From: Bacteroidota bacterium
Lineage (GTDB): Bacteria > Bacteroidota > Bacteroidia > AKYH767-A > 2013-40CM-41-45
Reading direction: 5' to 3'
Length of the DNA stretch: 64,000 nt
Assembly: GCA_003389385.1 (NCBI GenBank)
Contig: QQVM01000017.1
Coordinates: forward strand, 74,443 to 138,442
In this document: positions 1-9,178 of the stretch, in pieces
Layout: every line of letters begins with the position of its first letter
Numbering within the stretch: the first letter of the stretch is position 1
The notes under the pieces: generated by a model
What the model saw: the letters and a program-made list of their open reading frames with translations, nothing else
Databases searched by the model: none
Told to the model about the DNA's origin: nothing
Program-made: the position numbers and the translations under genes

Positions 1-1427
1 TAAATGATGTCTCTCGGGCAAATGATTGTGTCAGATTCGATGGAGAAGATAAAAATCACTTGTTGAGTGGAGTTTTTCACAGCGGTGATTCTGTCATTCA
101 GATCCTTGATTGAGAATCGACCGCCTTCGGATTCTTCTTTCAGCCAGAAAGGGCAGGTATACGGCATTGAAGAAGGAGTAATGAATGATTTATCTATATC
201 AGTTTTTTCATTTGAGCCACATGAAACATTCAAAGTCGTATCAGCTTTAAATATTCCGGTGTGAATTCCAATCAATTTGACATTCAGATTGCTTCGGTGA
301 ATAAAAGAGATCTTCAGATGAAGGCTGTCACCGGGTACATGTGAAAAGTCTTTGCTGATTGCTTCCAGATAGAATCCTCCGCAATCCAGTATCAGCTGCT
401 CTGCTTCATTCAATTTATATTCTCTCCAGTAATCATCTTTGATGTCGGACTGAATCAGTTTTTTTAGTTGCAGAAGATCAGGTATGCTTGCTGAGGGATT
501 TGTATGATTGAATTCAGCAATGATTTTAGCATTCAAGGCTGCGATTCTTTCGCTGCCATTCAGTCTTGACCAGGTTGTATTGATCCCGTCGAGCTCACTC
601 TTGGAGAAAGAATTTCCTGCGAGAAGCTTAAGATAATCGATTTGCACCCCCCTTGATTTGGCAGCGCCGAATCCCTGGCTCTTGTGCATGCTTCTGCTTT
701 CAGAAGCCATTTCACCATAGGAAATGCCTAAAACAGGATTATACTTTCCCAGATCAACCGGTATCACATCTGCTTTATTTTTTACATCTTCTTCTTTAGG
801 TCTGAAAACATTCCAGAAAATTCGGCTTGACTGCCAGACAGAAACTTGTTTGAGTTGTCCGGGAAAAGCGTTCGGGTCTGCAGCAGCACTGAAAGCTTCA
901 ACTCCCAGGATAGCAGAAGCAGTATGATGTCCGTGTCCGCCTTCACCGGTAGTGGGGAAGCGATTAATTATGACATCAGGCCTGAATTTTCTGATGAGAT
1001 ACACCAGGTCAGACATGATTTCGTCTTTGCCCCATATTCTAAATGTTTCATCCGGATTTTTGGAATATCCGAAATCCACTGCTCTTGTAAAATATTGTTC
1101 GGCCTTGTCGATTTTTCTTGCTTCAAGCAATTCATTTGTGCGAATCAGTCCGAGCAGAGGGCCTTGTTCACTTCCTATCAGGTTTTGGCCTCCGTCTCCT
1201 CTTGTCAGACTGACATATGCTGTTCTTAATTTCAGTTCATTTGCATAGTACGACAACATGCGAGTGTTTTCATCGTCAGGATGTGCAGCGATGTATAGTA
1301 CAGAGCCGAGAGTGTTAAGCCGATGAAGACTCTCAAGAATTTCTGAAGAAGATTTGTTTTGTGCGAAACTGCGAAATATGCAAAAGCATGTGAGCGCAAT
1401 AAGACAGGTTGATTTTCTCAATGGCAT
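1..1427 (-). CDS. PIG-L family deacetylase, 3' end cut by window edge
   Basis: Reading leftwards from an ATG at 1427, the frame stays open to base 1, so at least 475 residues are present and the C-terminus lies outside the window. The first about 20 residues form a hydrophobic signal peptide ending near SFAQ. They are followed by the PIG-L zinc signature AHPDDE (about residue 45), TRGDGG about 20 residues later, and the distal ligand motif GHGHH. Family members are zinc-dependent N-deacetylases of GlcNAc-like or related substrates. The exported, long form with an extra domain after the catalytic part is common in Bacteroidota and of unknown substrate. A -7 promoter match lies just upstream. 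The family is clear; the substrate is not known. Confidence 0.9.
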   Translation of the reverse strand, partial: MPLRKSTCLIALTCFCIFRSFAQNKSSSEILESLHRLNTLGSVLYIAAHPDDENTRMLSYYANELKLRTAYVSLTRGDGGQNLIGSEQGPLLGLIRTNELLEARKIDKAEQYFTRAVDFGYSKNPDETFRIWGKDEIMSDLVYLIRKFRPDVIINRFPTTGEGGHGHHTASAILGVEAFSAAADPNAFPGQLKQVSVWQSSRIFWNVFRPKEEDVKNKADVIPVDLGKYNPVLGISYGEMASESRSMHKSQGFGAAKSRGVQIDYLKLLAGNSFSKSELDGINTTWSRLNGSERIAALNAKIIAEFNHTNPSASIPDLLQLKKLIQSDIKDDYWREYKLNEAEQLILDCGGFYLEAISKDFSHVPGDSLHLKISFIHRSNLNVKLIGIHTGIFKADTTLNVSCGSNEKTDIDKSFITPSSMPYTCPFWLKEESEGGRFSIKDLNDRITAVKNSTQQVIFIFSIESDTIICPRDII

Positions 1428-1448
1428 ATATCAGTGATGGGTCTTGGA

Positions 1449-1456
1449 CAAATATA
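1449..1456 (-). promoter_or_regulatory. -7 promoter element (TATATTTG) for the PIG-L gene
   Basis: The minus strand reads TATATTTG, an exact match to the Bacteroidota -7 consensus TAnnTTTG. It would start transcription about 16 nt before the ATG at 1427. No -33 TTG is seen at the expected spacing, so the call is tentative. Confidence 0.4.
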
Positions 1457-1608
1457 CCAAATTGCGATTGTTGATGCTGTATTAGGGTGAAAAGGATTTT
1501 AATTGTAAATTGTGAATTCGAAAGATGTAAAATTACAGTCAATGTTGTTATAAATATCATGTCATTCGAAAGGAATTATTTTTATCTTGCTACAATAATC
1601 CTAATACT

Positions 1609-1812
1609 ATGGAAGTAACTACAGAGACCAAGAAAGTTTTGATTGAGTCGCAAATTGCACTTGAATCATTATTGAAAGTTACCAATGACGCCCTGTTAGA
1701 ATTGGAAAAAATCAGGCCAAATGATGTAGAGACAAGGGTGAGGTATAAAGAAGTTGAACGGTCTGCGAAAGGGATGAGGAAGCAGATCAACGAATTGCTA
1801 CAAAACATGTGA
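1609..1812 (+). CDS. Small hypothetical helical protein (67 aa)
   Basis: The ORF encodes 67 residues rich in E, K, L and R with a spacing that suggests one or two long amphipathic helices or a coiled coil. It has no signal peptide, membrane segment or cysteine. I do not recognise a family. The opposite strand also has an ORF here, but its translation is Leu/Ser/Phe-rich and looks like a shadow, while the plus-strand codons look normal. It stands alone between the divergent PIG-L gene and the end of the giant secreted-protein gene, and an inverted repeat followed by a T-rich tract lies 25 nt after the stop. That arrangement supports a real single-gene unit. Confidence 0.55.
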   Translation: MEVTTETKKVLIESQIALESLLKVTNDALLELEKIRPNDVETRVRYKEVERSAKGMRKQINELLQNM

Positions 1813-1837
1813 ACATAAGAAAGTAGCTTTTAAAATG

Positions 1838-1890
1838 AACGGCCCATACAAGTGTGCGCCGTGGTTGATATTTTTGGCCGTTTTATTTTT
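1838..1890 (+). terminator. Possible terminator after the small helical gene
   Basis: AACGGCC (1838-1844) and GGCCGTT (1876-1882) form a perfect 7-bp stem around a 31-nt loop, followed at once by TTATTTTT. It sits 25 nt after the stop codon at 1812. The long loop makes it weaker than a textbook intrinsic terminator. Confidence 0.4.
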
Positions 1891-2070
1891 TCTTAGATCA
1901 ATTGATTTAAAATATTTTTATTATTCATTGGAGAGAAAAAATAGAGGAGAATCTTCTGTATCCATGGAATATATATTTCTGAAAATGATTCATTTAATGT
2001 TTTATCGTTGACACATTTATGTTGACTAATTGTTTTTATAGAAATACAAATTTGAAAGCATAGCCCGTCA

Positions 2071-2095
2071 TTTATTAATTGAATCAATTAATAAA
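2071..2095. repeat. AT-rich 25-nt near-perfect palindrome
   Basis: TTTATTAATTGA (2071-2082) and TCAATTAATAAA (2084-2095) are exact reverse complements separated by one base. It lies 18 nt beyond the GC-richer hairpin that probably terminates the giant gene. It could be a protein-binding site or simply AT-rich spacer. Confidence 0.5.
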
Positions 2096-2100
2096 AGTTG

Positions 2101-2146
2101 AGATCAAAAAGAAAATCCGGTTCATGCTGCGATCATGAACCGGATT
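2101..2146 (-). terminator. Intrinsic terminator of the giant T9SS protein gene
   Basis: AATCCGGTTCATG (2114-2126) and CATGAACCGGATT (2134-2146) make a perfect 13-bp stem with a 7-nt loop. On the minus strand the stem is followed by TTCTTTTTGATCT, a U-rich tract. It lies about 180 nt downstream of the stop codon at 2328. Confidence 0.75.
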
Positions 2147-2327
2147 GGTCTGGAAAAATGAGTGAATGAAGAAAAGTTTTATCAGTAGACAAAAATACAG
2201 AAGACCTTTGAGTAAAACGCATGTTTTTAAAAAATCAACCTAAAGGTTGAGTGTATAGGACAAAGAATGAATATTTGGTAAAATTTCTTTGTTTGGAAAA
2301 AGGAATAATATATTAAATATTGATCAA

Positions 2328-5300
2328 TTACATGATTGCGATCCTGATCTGATCTTCCCGGCCATTGTATTCCATTGTCAGGATATAGATGCCTTTTTTC
2401 ATGTGAATTAAATTCAACTCTCGTGTGTCATCTATTTCGGAAAAGTTTATTGATTTAAAGTAAACTTCCCTGCCTATGATATTTTTCACAATGATTCGTG
2501 TTTCCTTGATTTCAGGGTTTAAAATTTTAACTGTAAACATTCCGGTTCCAGGATTTGGATAAACGCTGAAGTTTTCTAAAGAAGAGATGCTTGTTGATTC
2601 TGTCCTGCATGAAGAATTTATTGAAACGCTTCTGCTGGCATTGGGTCCGAATCCGCAAAGGTTTTCTGCTGATGCCATGATTACAGAAGTGGAAGATGTT
2701 GTCCAGTTGAAATTTGCAGTAGCTGACAAGCCAGTTCCTATGGTTATGAGAAATGTACCGTTGGTGGCAGACCAGAGATACGACAATGCTCCGTTCACAG
2801 GTGATACATCATAGAGAACAGAGGTTTGTGATTTGCAAACGCTGGAAGGCCCTGTGACGCTTACAGGGGCGGCAAGGGTTGCTGTGACAGGCAGACATCT
2901 TGCTACGGATACGCCGCAATTGTTAACTGCTGAAACGCAAATATTACCAGAGCCACTGAATGATGAAGTGTAATTAAATGTGGCCGTAGTTCCTGTACTT
3001 GAAGTCATGACAACTCCCGGTGGTGATGTCCATATGTAAGAGGTTGCTGAAGTTACTGCTGAGATGCTGTATATGACTCCATTGACAAGGCAATTTCCAT
3101 TTCTAGGGCCGCTAATGCCACCTGGCTGAGCGGGTACCGAGCGAATCGTATAAGACTTTGCAAACGTACCGCAAGGATTGGAGCTAGTCACAGTAAGCAC
3201 ACCGGAGCTGAAGTTTGAGTGTGTATTGATTACCGCGTTTTGGGGTGTTTGAGAAGTTATTGAAAAATTACCTGAAGTGACAGACCATATTACACTTGTT
3301 GCAGATGCAATTGTTGGGATTGAATAGACTACATTTGAAGTGTTCGCGCAAACGTACCCGGGCCCGGAAATTGAGAATGAATGTACCGGAGATCCATGCA
3401 AAGGTCTGCTGATCGAAGTGCTGTTGCCACGGCAGTTTCCGGCAAATACGCTGACTGTGCCGCTATTGAAACCTGATGTTGTACTCACAGTAATCTGGTT
3501 GGATCCCTGTCCAGAAGTGATGCTCAAGCCCGTACCGCTAACTGACCATGTGTAGAACGTAGCATTCGTAACAGGATCAACATAGAAGGAGTATGTTCCA
3601 GACGGACACGCAAAAGTGCTGCCGATTATCTGAGCTGGAGTGGATGGCGCAATTGATAAGACTGGCAGATTTAAACATGAAGGCTGGCTGCTGCCGCAAC
3701 TGTTTAAAGCAGACACGCAGATAAATCCACCGTTAAAGTTTGAATTGAATGTTATATTGATGGAATTCGTGCTGCTGATTCCGCTGGCTCCTGCAGGCAA
3801 GGTCCAGTCGTATGATGTCGCGCCACTCACTGCGGGAACAGAAAACACGGCCGAAGTGCTTCGGCAAACGCCTGAAGGTCCGTCTATCATTCCAGGGTTT
3901 TGAGGAATAGTTCCAGTTCCCAGTATGGTTGCAGTTGCAGAAATTGAACAGCCATTGGCATCAGTGATATCAACTGAATGAATTCCGATAGGTAGGTTTG
4001 ACGCATTTGAACCATTTTGTCCGTTGGACCACAGATAGGAATGTAAGCCTGTTCCTCCTCCGGAGCTTACAAGGGCAGTTCCGTTGGCGAGTCCGCACAG
4101 TGATGGAGTTGTGCTCACTGAAGCAGTCATTTTATTTGGCTGGGACAAGCTTACTGATGCAGTATTACTGCAGCCGGCAGCATCAGTAATTGTGAAAGAA
4201 TAGAATCCGGCCATTTTAGTGAATACACCCGTGCCCTGATAGGGTGGAGTTCCGGAGTTTGCAAGCACTTCAATTTCTGTTGTTCCGAAATAACATTGAA
4301 TTGCAACTGGCACATTCAAGCTGATTTGTGGAACAGTACGAACAGTGAGATATAAAATGTAAGTATGCTCACATCCGAACATATTGGGCTCACCAAAAGT
4401 GTAAGTACCGGATGAAAAATAAGTCAAGCCCGTTCGTGGCCAATAATAAGATCCGCAAACTGATATAGTTTCAGAAGAGAAGGAGCTGCTGTTTATTGTT
4501 AGATTGAGGTGGCTTGTATGAATACAGCCATCCTGATTCATGGACAGATGTGTGTATGTGCCACTTGAATTGTAAGTCAACCCGGTGACAGGCCAGGTGT
4601 ATAAGTCGCAGGCAGTAACGGTTTGCGATGAAGTGGTGCTATGTCTCACTACAAGGTTTAATGTGCTCGTATGTGTGCAGCCTGCAGCATTGATTGATGA
4701 ATGAGTGTATTGCCCGCTTATAGTATAAGTCTGATTATTGACAGGCCAGATATAGTTGTCACATACTGATTGGTTTTCCGTTGAGGAAGTGCCCTGATTT
4801 ATTGTCAGGTCCAGAGTTGCGGTGTGGGTACAACCATTCTGATTTAAACTTTGATGAGTATATATTCCGGTAGAATTATATGTCACACCGTTTTCCGGCC
4901 AGATGTAACTTCCGCATTCGGTGACAGAAAGGTAAGATGATGTGCTTTCGGAAATGTCAAGAATGAGAGTGGAAGTGTGCGGACATCCGGAAGCATTTGT
5001 GCTAATATGAGTGTATACTCCTGTGCGCGTATAAGTTTGTCCGTCTGCGGGCCAAATGTAAGAGTCGCATGCTGAAACATTGTCCGTGCTATTCGTGCTT
5101 TGCCTGATAGTCAGATCCAGTCTCCTGGTGTGAAGGCATCCAGAGGCATTAGTGGAATAATGATAGTAAGTGCCAGATGAAGTATAGGTGTTGCCTGTAG
5201 CAGGCCAGGTGTATGAGTCACAGGTATTGATGGCAAGGAATTCTGATGAAGACTGATTGACTGTTAGATTCAGAATATTGGTATGCGGGCAGCCTGAAGC

Positions 5301-8300
5301 GTTTGTAGTCAAATGTGTATAGGTGCCGGAACTTGTGTAGGTAGCGCCATTGAGTGGCCATGTGTATGAATCACAGACACTCACATTTTGAGAGGAAGAG
5401 GAACTATATCTGATTGTAAGATAGAGAATAGTTGTATGCAGGCAACCTTGGGCATTGGTGCTGTAATGGAAATAGGTTCCGGAATTAGTATATGTAACCC
5501 CGTTTTGAGACCATGTGTAGGAATCGCAAGCGCTTACTGTAAGTGAAGAATTTGTGTTTTGGTTTACTGTCAGATTCAGTGTAGTCGTGTGAGGGCATCC
5601 GTTGGCATTAGTTCCGGTATGAGTGTAGATTCCGCTGGATGTATAATTGATTCCTGTGAGAGACCAGGTATAAGAACCGCAAGCTACGACAGTTTGACTG
5701 CTGCTGGTGCTCTGGTTTATAGTGATGACTGCGGATCCGCTCATTGAAGTGGTGCAGATAGAGCTTTCAGTGGCTATGACTGTATACGTTCCTGCGATTG
5801 ACTGAAGTCCGAATGAAATTGGATTTCCTGTACCTGATAAAGGAGAGCCCACATTAACTGTTCCGTTTCTTCTCAGCTGGTACATTTTTCCTGACTGCGA
5901 ACCGCTGAGTCCGATGTCAGAACCTGTAAAGGTAGATGTGCAAAATGTTCCGCCTCCGGTGACATTATATTGGACAGGAAATGGCGGGCAGGGTAACTTG
6001 GTAAATTCGCTTGCGCTGCTGTCAATGCAGGTGCCTGTAATTGATATTTTTCCGGTAGTGGCGGCAGAAGGAACCACAGCCTTGATCAAAGTGTTGCTGA
6101 TGATTTGAAAGGATGCAGGTGTTCCGCTGAACCGTACCTGCGAAACAAAATTAAGATCCGTGCCGCTGATCTGTATTGTATCCCCTGTTCCGCCTGAAGC
6201 AGGGCTGAAAGATGTGATGCGGGTGCATGAATTTGAAGTGCTGAATTTCCGTGTTGCAGTACGGATAATAGTATCTCCGTTGCTGAGTGTTGCGTACCAG
6301 AGATAGCATTTTCCGGGTTGAAGTCCCAGCATAGACACTGAGGCTGTGCTGCCGGAACTGATATTGGGAAGGGTTGCGAATAAAGAGTATCCGGTAGTCG
6401 GATACATGTCGTAATTGTAAGTGAATGCGCTATTGGAATCAATTTCGACCTGGTTCAGCCAGGGAGAAAAAGTTTCCACTGAAATCGTATTGTTCAATGG
6501 AGAAAATTTCATTTTTCTCATCCATCCTTGTCCGCCGTTTCTTGACTGATAATTGGCAAGCAATGTGATAATTTTATTGCCGTCGAAATTGTCATCACGT
6601 CTTGATTCTGCATGCACGTGTGCTCCCAGCATGAGAAATACATTCGGAAGTTTTTTAACCGCGTTATAAATAAGCTGGCCTTGAACACCAAATGTTGCAT
6701 CAGCATTGAGAAGGTAGTGGCTTGTGATGATCACTCTTTTTTCCGGATTTGCTTTGATCAAGTTCACCATCCAGTCGATAATTGCCTGAGGCATGTTTAC
6801 ATTGTATTCAATGTCGAATACCATGAAATCCATTCCTGAAGCGGAAAACAACATGTAATTGTTATTGTTGGTGTTGCCATAATATCCGCCGTAATATGTT
6901 CTTCCGGTAAAACGGTTTATTCCGAAGTAAGCATTAAAGAAATTAGTGCTGCCCAATGCGTCTCCGTTAGGAGTCTGATCGTGATTTCCAACATTGATGC
7001 CATAAGGAATGCCGTGCTGTAACTGGGTTGTAACAGGATCTTCAATTATTTTATATGCGGTGTCGGCCCTCTGCCATTCAATCGGATTGCCGTTATTATC
7101 ACCGTTTTCAACGCAATCGCCCGAAGAGGCAACGAAGGCGATGTTTTCCGCAATTCTGTTTTGAACTATCCAGTTAGTCTGCGCCTTGAATTGTGCAAGT
7201 GTTCCACCTCTTGTTTCTGATGTATAGTATTGTGTATCTGTAAGACCTGCTATTGTGAAGTCCTGCGGATCAGGATTTGGACATTCCCGGACATAATACC
7301 TCACAGTAACTGGTTTTTGATCTGGATCGCTCACGCTTACACTCAGGGATTCCGCCAGAGATACATTTATACTGTTGTTGGAGGGGGAAACAGTCTGTGG
7401 TTGAGAAGGAGGAATAATGCCGTTGTAGGGAGAGCCTGCAGCCCATGACCAGTTTCTCTCGGTAATGTTTACATTGAAATTGTTACCCGAGTTATCGTTA
7501 ATGCTACTTCCGCATCCTTCGTTCATGCCCCATCGGCCGACCAGTCCGGTTTGAGGACTGGTAATCGACTTGTTCATGTTTGCATGTATTTCCTGCTTTG
7601 ATCTTGCATAATTCCAGATTCTCACCTCGTCAATCATTCCGTCAAAAAATCCTCCGGGCGCTCCGGATGAGTAAAGTGCTGATGCAATAGATGCCGGTTG
7701 AATACTGGCTGATTGTGGTAGGAAAGGTGTGTAAAGCTGATTATCAAGAGTGCCGTTTAGCCAAAGTCTCATCATGTCGCCATCGAAAGTAACAGCCACA
7801 TGATACCATGTGTTGAGGGCAAGAGGCGTAGTTCCGGTGAGAGGATGATTTCGTCCTGGCTGATATTGTCCGGTACCTTCTTCATAGTCGGCTGCAAGAA
7901 AATTTGTTCCTTGTTCTATGCCAAGAAAGTAATTGATGTCTCTGTTGTTGGCGTTGGATTCTTCGCGCCCTTTGGCAATCAGAGGAACAGCATTGAATGC
8001 ACCGGTAAAGGTTGAGATTCCGTTTCCTTTACGCATAATCCAGGCTTCCAGAGTGAAAGTGTTCAGGCTAAGTGAAGCAGGGTTGCCAAGATTCACATAG
8101 GAATTTGTCCCATCAAATTCAACAGAAGTATTACTGATTCCGTTCAGTGAAGAAAATGGACTGCCTTTTGACCATAGTGGTCCGTTGATGAGTGTCCCGT
8201 TCACTGTTGATGCTGAGCCGGAATTTGATGCCGTCAAGCCTAAGCCTTCATTCAAGGCCCAGCGACCAACAAGACCAGGTGTGGCGCCAAGTTCCAGATT

Positions 8301-8927
8301 CCTTGAAGCGTTGATTTCTGCTGCTGATCTGGCATAGTTCCAGATTCTCGCCTCATCTATTTTTCCTGCAAATGCTCCTGCAGGCACTCCGGCGGAATTC
8401 AAAGCTGCGCCCAAAGCTGCATGCTGAATGCTGGATGACTGAGGAAGTGCATTTACTACTACAGAGTTTTCAATATTTCCGTCAAGATAGAGTCTTAGAG
8501 TATTGCCATCATAAGTGACAGCTGCATGATACCACCTGAACATGCAGATAGGTGTGATGCCGTTGATGGGATGGTTTTTACCGGGAAATGGTTGCCCGTT
8601 ACCCTGTTCAAAGTCAGCGCATATTGTACCTGTTGTTGAATTAATTCCGAGGAAATAATTCATGTCAGTATTATTTCCCTCGCCTTCGGGTCTGCCTTTT
8701 GTGATCAGCGGCACGGCAATCACACCGTCAGTATCAGTCGATAATGCAATTCCTGCCGCTTCGCGCTTGAACCAAAGTTCCAGGGTGAAATTTTGCAAAT
8801 TCAAAGCGGGCGCCTGACCAAAACTTACATGATCATTTACTCCGTCGAAACTAATACCTGTCTGGCCATGTGCCGAACAAAAAAGCGTGATGAATGCAAA
8901 TGATATAAGGGCAATTTTTCTGTTCAT
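2328..8927 (-). CDS. Giant secreted modular protein: LamG x2, metallophosphoesterase, repeats, T9SS tail (2199 aa)
   Basis: The N-terminal signal peptide ends near SAHGQ. Domains in order: two LamG/concanavalin A-like modules (about 22-260 and 265-500, each with SFDGVNDHV- or EFDGTNSYV-like openings); a calcineurin-like metallophosphoesterase (about 553-800) with DTQ, SSGD, GNHD, TSHY and GAHVH; an IPT/TIG fold (about 900-980); nine tandem repeats of about 51 residues (1073-1531); two SprB-like modules; five PKD-like modules (about 1675-2105); and a T9SS sorting domain starting SVYPNPGTG (about 2117-2199). The family knowledge predicts export by T9SS and surface attachment or release. The phosphoesterase substrate is unknown. 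The gene stands alone with its own terminator. Motif I has Gln where many family members have His (DxH), a variation seen in some subfamilies. Confidence 0.9.
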   Translation of the reverse strand: MNRKIALISFAFITLFCSAHGQTGISFDGVNDHVSFGQAPALNLQNFTLELWFKREAAGIALSTDTDGVIAVPLITKGRPEGEGNNTDMNYFLGINSTTGTICADFEQGNGQPFPGKNHPINGITPICMFRWYHAAVTYDGNTLRLYLDGNIENSVVVNALPQSSSIQHAALGAALNSAGVPAGAFAGKIDEARIWNYARSAAEINASRNLELGATPGLVGRWALNEGLGLTASNSGSASTVNGTLINGPLWSKGSPFSSLNGISNTSVEFDGTNSYVNLGNPASLSLNTFTLEAWIMRKGNGISTFTGAFNAVPLIAKGREESNANNRDINYFLGIEQGTNFLAADYEEGTGQYQPGRNHPLTGTTPLALNTWYHVAVTFDGDMMRLWLNGTLDNQLYTPFLPQSASIQPASIASALYSSGAPGGFFDGMIDEVRIWNYARSKQEIHANMNKSITSPQTGLVGRWGMNEGCGSSINDNSGNNFNVNITERNWSWAAGSPYNGIIPPSQPQTVSPSNNSINVSLAESLSVSVSDPDQKPVTVRYYVRECPNPDPQDFTIAGLTDTQYYTSETRGGTLAQFKAQTNWIVQNRIAENIAFVASSGDCVENGDNNGNPIEWQRADTAYKIIEDPVTTQLQHGIPYGINVGNHDQTPNGDALGSTNFFNAYFGINRFTGRTYYGGYYGNTNNNNYMLFSASGMDFMVFDIEYNVNMPQAIIDWMVNLIKANPEKRVIITSHYLLNADATFGVQGQLIYNAVKKLPNVFLMLGAHVHAESRRDDNFDGNKIITLLANYQSRNGGQGWMRKMKFSPLNNTISVETFSPWLNQVEIDSNSAFTYNYDMYPTTGYSLFATLPNISSGSTASVSMLGLQPGKCYLWYATLSNGDTIIRTATRKFSTSNSCTRITSFSPASGGTGDTIQISGTDLNFVSQVRFSGTPASFQIISNTLIKAVVPSAATTGKISITGTCIDSSASEFTKLPCPPFPVQYNVTGGGTFCTSTFTGSDIGLSGSQSGKMYQLRRNGTVNVGSPLSGTGNPISFGLQSIAGTYTVIATESSICTTSMSGSAVITINQSTSSSQTVVACGSYTWSLTGINYTSSGIYTHTGTNANGCPHTTTLNLTVNQNTNSSLTVSACDSYTWSQNGVTYTNSGTYFHYSTNAQGCLHTTILYLTIRYSSSSSQNVSVCDSYTWPLNGATYTSSGTYTHLTTNASGCPHTNILNLTVNQSSSEFLAINTCDSYTWPATGNTYTSSGTYYHYSTNASGCLHTRRLDLTIRQSTNSTDNVSACDSYIWPADGQTYTRTGVYTHISTNASGCPHTSTLILDISESTSSYLSVTECGSYIWPENGVTYNSTGIYTHQSLNQNGCTHTATLDLTINQGTSSTENQSVCDNYIWPVNNQTYTISGQYTHSSINAAGCTHTSTLNLVVRHSTTSSQTVTACDLYTWPVTGLTYNSSGTYTHLSMNQDGCIHTSHLNLTINSSSFSSETISVCGSYYWPRTGLTYFSSGTYTFGEPNMFGCEHTYILYLTVRTVPQISLNVPVAIQCYFGTTEIEVLANSGTPPYQGTGVFTKMAGFYSFTITDAAGCSNTASVSLSQPNKMTASVSTTPSLCGLANGTALVSSGGGTGLHSYLWSNGQNGSNASNLPIGIHSVDITDANGCSISATATILGTGTIPQNPGMIDGPSGVCRSTSAVFSVPAVSGATSYDWTLPAGASGISSTNSINITFNSNFNGGFICVSALNSCGSSQPSCLNLPVLSIAPSTPAQIIGSTFACPSGTYSFYVDPVTNATFYTWSVSGTGLSITSGQGSNQITVSTTSGFNSGTVSVFAGNCRGNSTSISRPLHGSPVHSFSISGPGYVCANTSNVVYSIPTIASATSVIWSVTSGNFSITSQTPQNAVINTHSNFSSGVLTVTSSNPCGTFAKSYTIRSVPAQPGGISGPRNGNCLVNGVIYSISAVTSATSYIWTSPPGVVMTSSTGTTATFNYTSSFSGSGNICVSAVNNCGVSVARCLPVTATLAAPVSVTGPSSVCKSQTSVLYDVSPVNGALSYLWSATNGTFLITIGTGLSATANFNWTTSSTSVIMASAENLCGFGPNASRSVSINSSCRTESTSISSLENFSVYPNPGTGMFTVKILNPEIKETRIIVKNIIGREVYFKSINFSEIDDTRELNLIHMKKGIYILTMEYNGREDQIRIAIM
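4335..5711 (-). repeat. Nine tandem coding repeats (about 153 bp, about 51 aa)
   Basis: Inside the giant gene, nine consecutive units share the pattern ACxSYTWPxxGxTYxxSGTYTH followed by TNxxGCxHTxxLxLTV. Each unit has two conserved cysteines, one near the start (ACDSY) and one at GCxHT. The units differ at many positions, so the array is not recent. Unit 9 is the most divergent (TFGEPN in place of THxSTN). Such cysteine-paired Thr/Ser-rich modules are common in Bacteroidota adhesin-like surface proteins; the role here is an inference. Confidence 0.9.
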
Positions 8928-9102
8928 CCTATTATAAAATGCTTCATTTAATCTCTTGACTTAAAGAATGAAAATTTGTAATTTAAGTGGAGTGTCAATA
9001 GACTTAGCTAATATACTGATAATCGTCATATAGAAGTTCAAGTTTTGGCAGTATTCGCTCCGAGCATGGTAAAGAGTAATTTGTGCAATTTAAAGTCCTT
9101 TT

Positions 9103-9134
9103 TTTGATTTATTATAAAGAAAAATGTAGGTTTG
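9103..9134 (+). promoter_or_regulatory. Promoter of the nuo operon
   Basis: TTTG (9103-9106), 20 nt, then TAGGTTTG (9127-9134): an exact match to the Bacteroidota -33/-7 promoter (TTTG, about 19-21 nt, TAnnTTTG). The predicted transcription start near 9140 lies after the GTG at 9083, so it supports translation starting at the ATG at 9179 with a leader of about 40 nt. Confidence 0.7.
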
Positions 9135-9178
9135 ACAATTCTCAAAACAAAGCCGGTCAGGCGAAGAAAATAGATAAG

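Larger units (their letters stand above)
1813..2327. other. 515-nt gap without a convincing gene
   Basis: The stretch is AT-rich. It holds the possible terminator at 1838-1890, an ATCAATTGAT palindrome at 1897-1906, the near-palindrome at 2071-2095 and the strong hairpin at 2114-2146. The only ORF of note (minus strand, 64 codons) has composition typical of noncoding AT-rich DNA, so I do not call it. Confidence 0.6.

Noticed and set aside
846-1248. Plus-strand ORFs of 98 and 127 codons near the left edge
   Set aside because: They are antisense to the PIG-L gene, whose AHPDDE, TRGDGG and GHGHH motifs are read on the minus strand.
1893-2087. 64-codon minus-strand ORF in the 1813-2327 gap
   Set aside because: It overlaps the AT palindrome, has low-complexity Ile/Asn/Lys-rich composition and no homology that I recognise.
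2319-2328. ATTGATCAAT palindrome at the end of the giant gene
   Set aside because: A 10-nt AT-rich palindrome overlapping a stop codon is easily explained by chance.
4335-5711. Possible CRISPR or noncoding tandem array
   Set aside because: Units of about 153 bp are in frame inside a long gene, vary at many synonymous and non-synonymous sites, and have no spacer pattern.
9083-9178. N-terminal extension of nuoA from a GTG start
   Set aside because: A consensus promoter lies within the extension and the added residues are not NuoA-like; family length fits the ATG at 9179.
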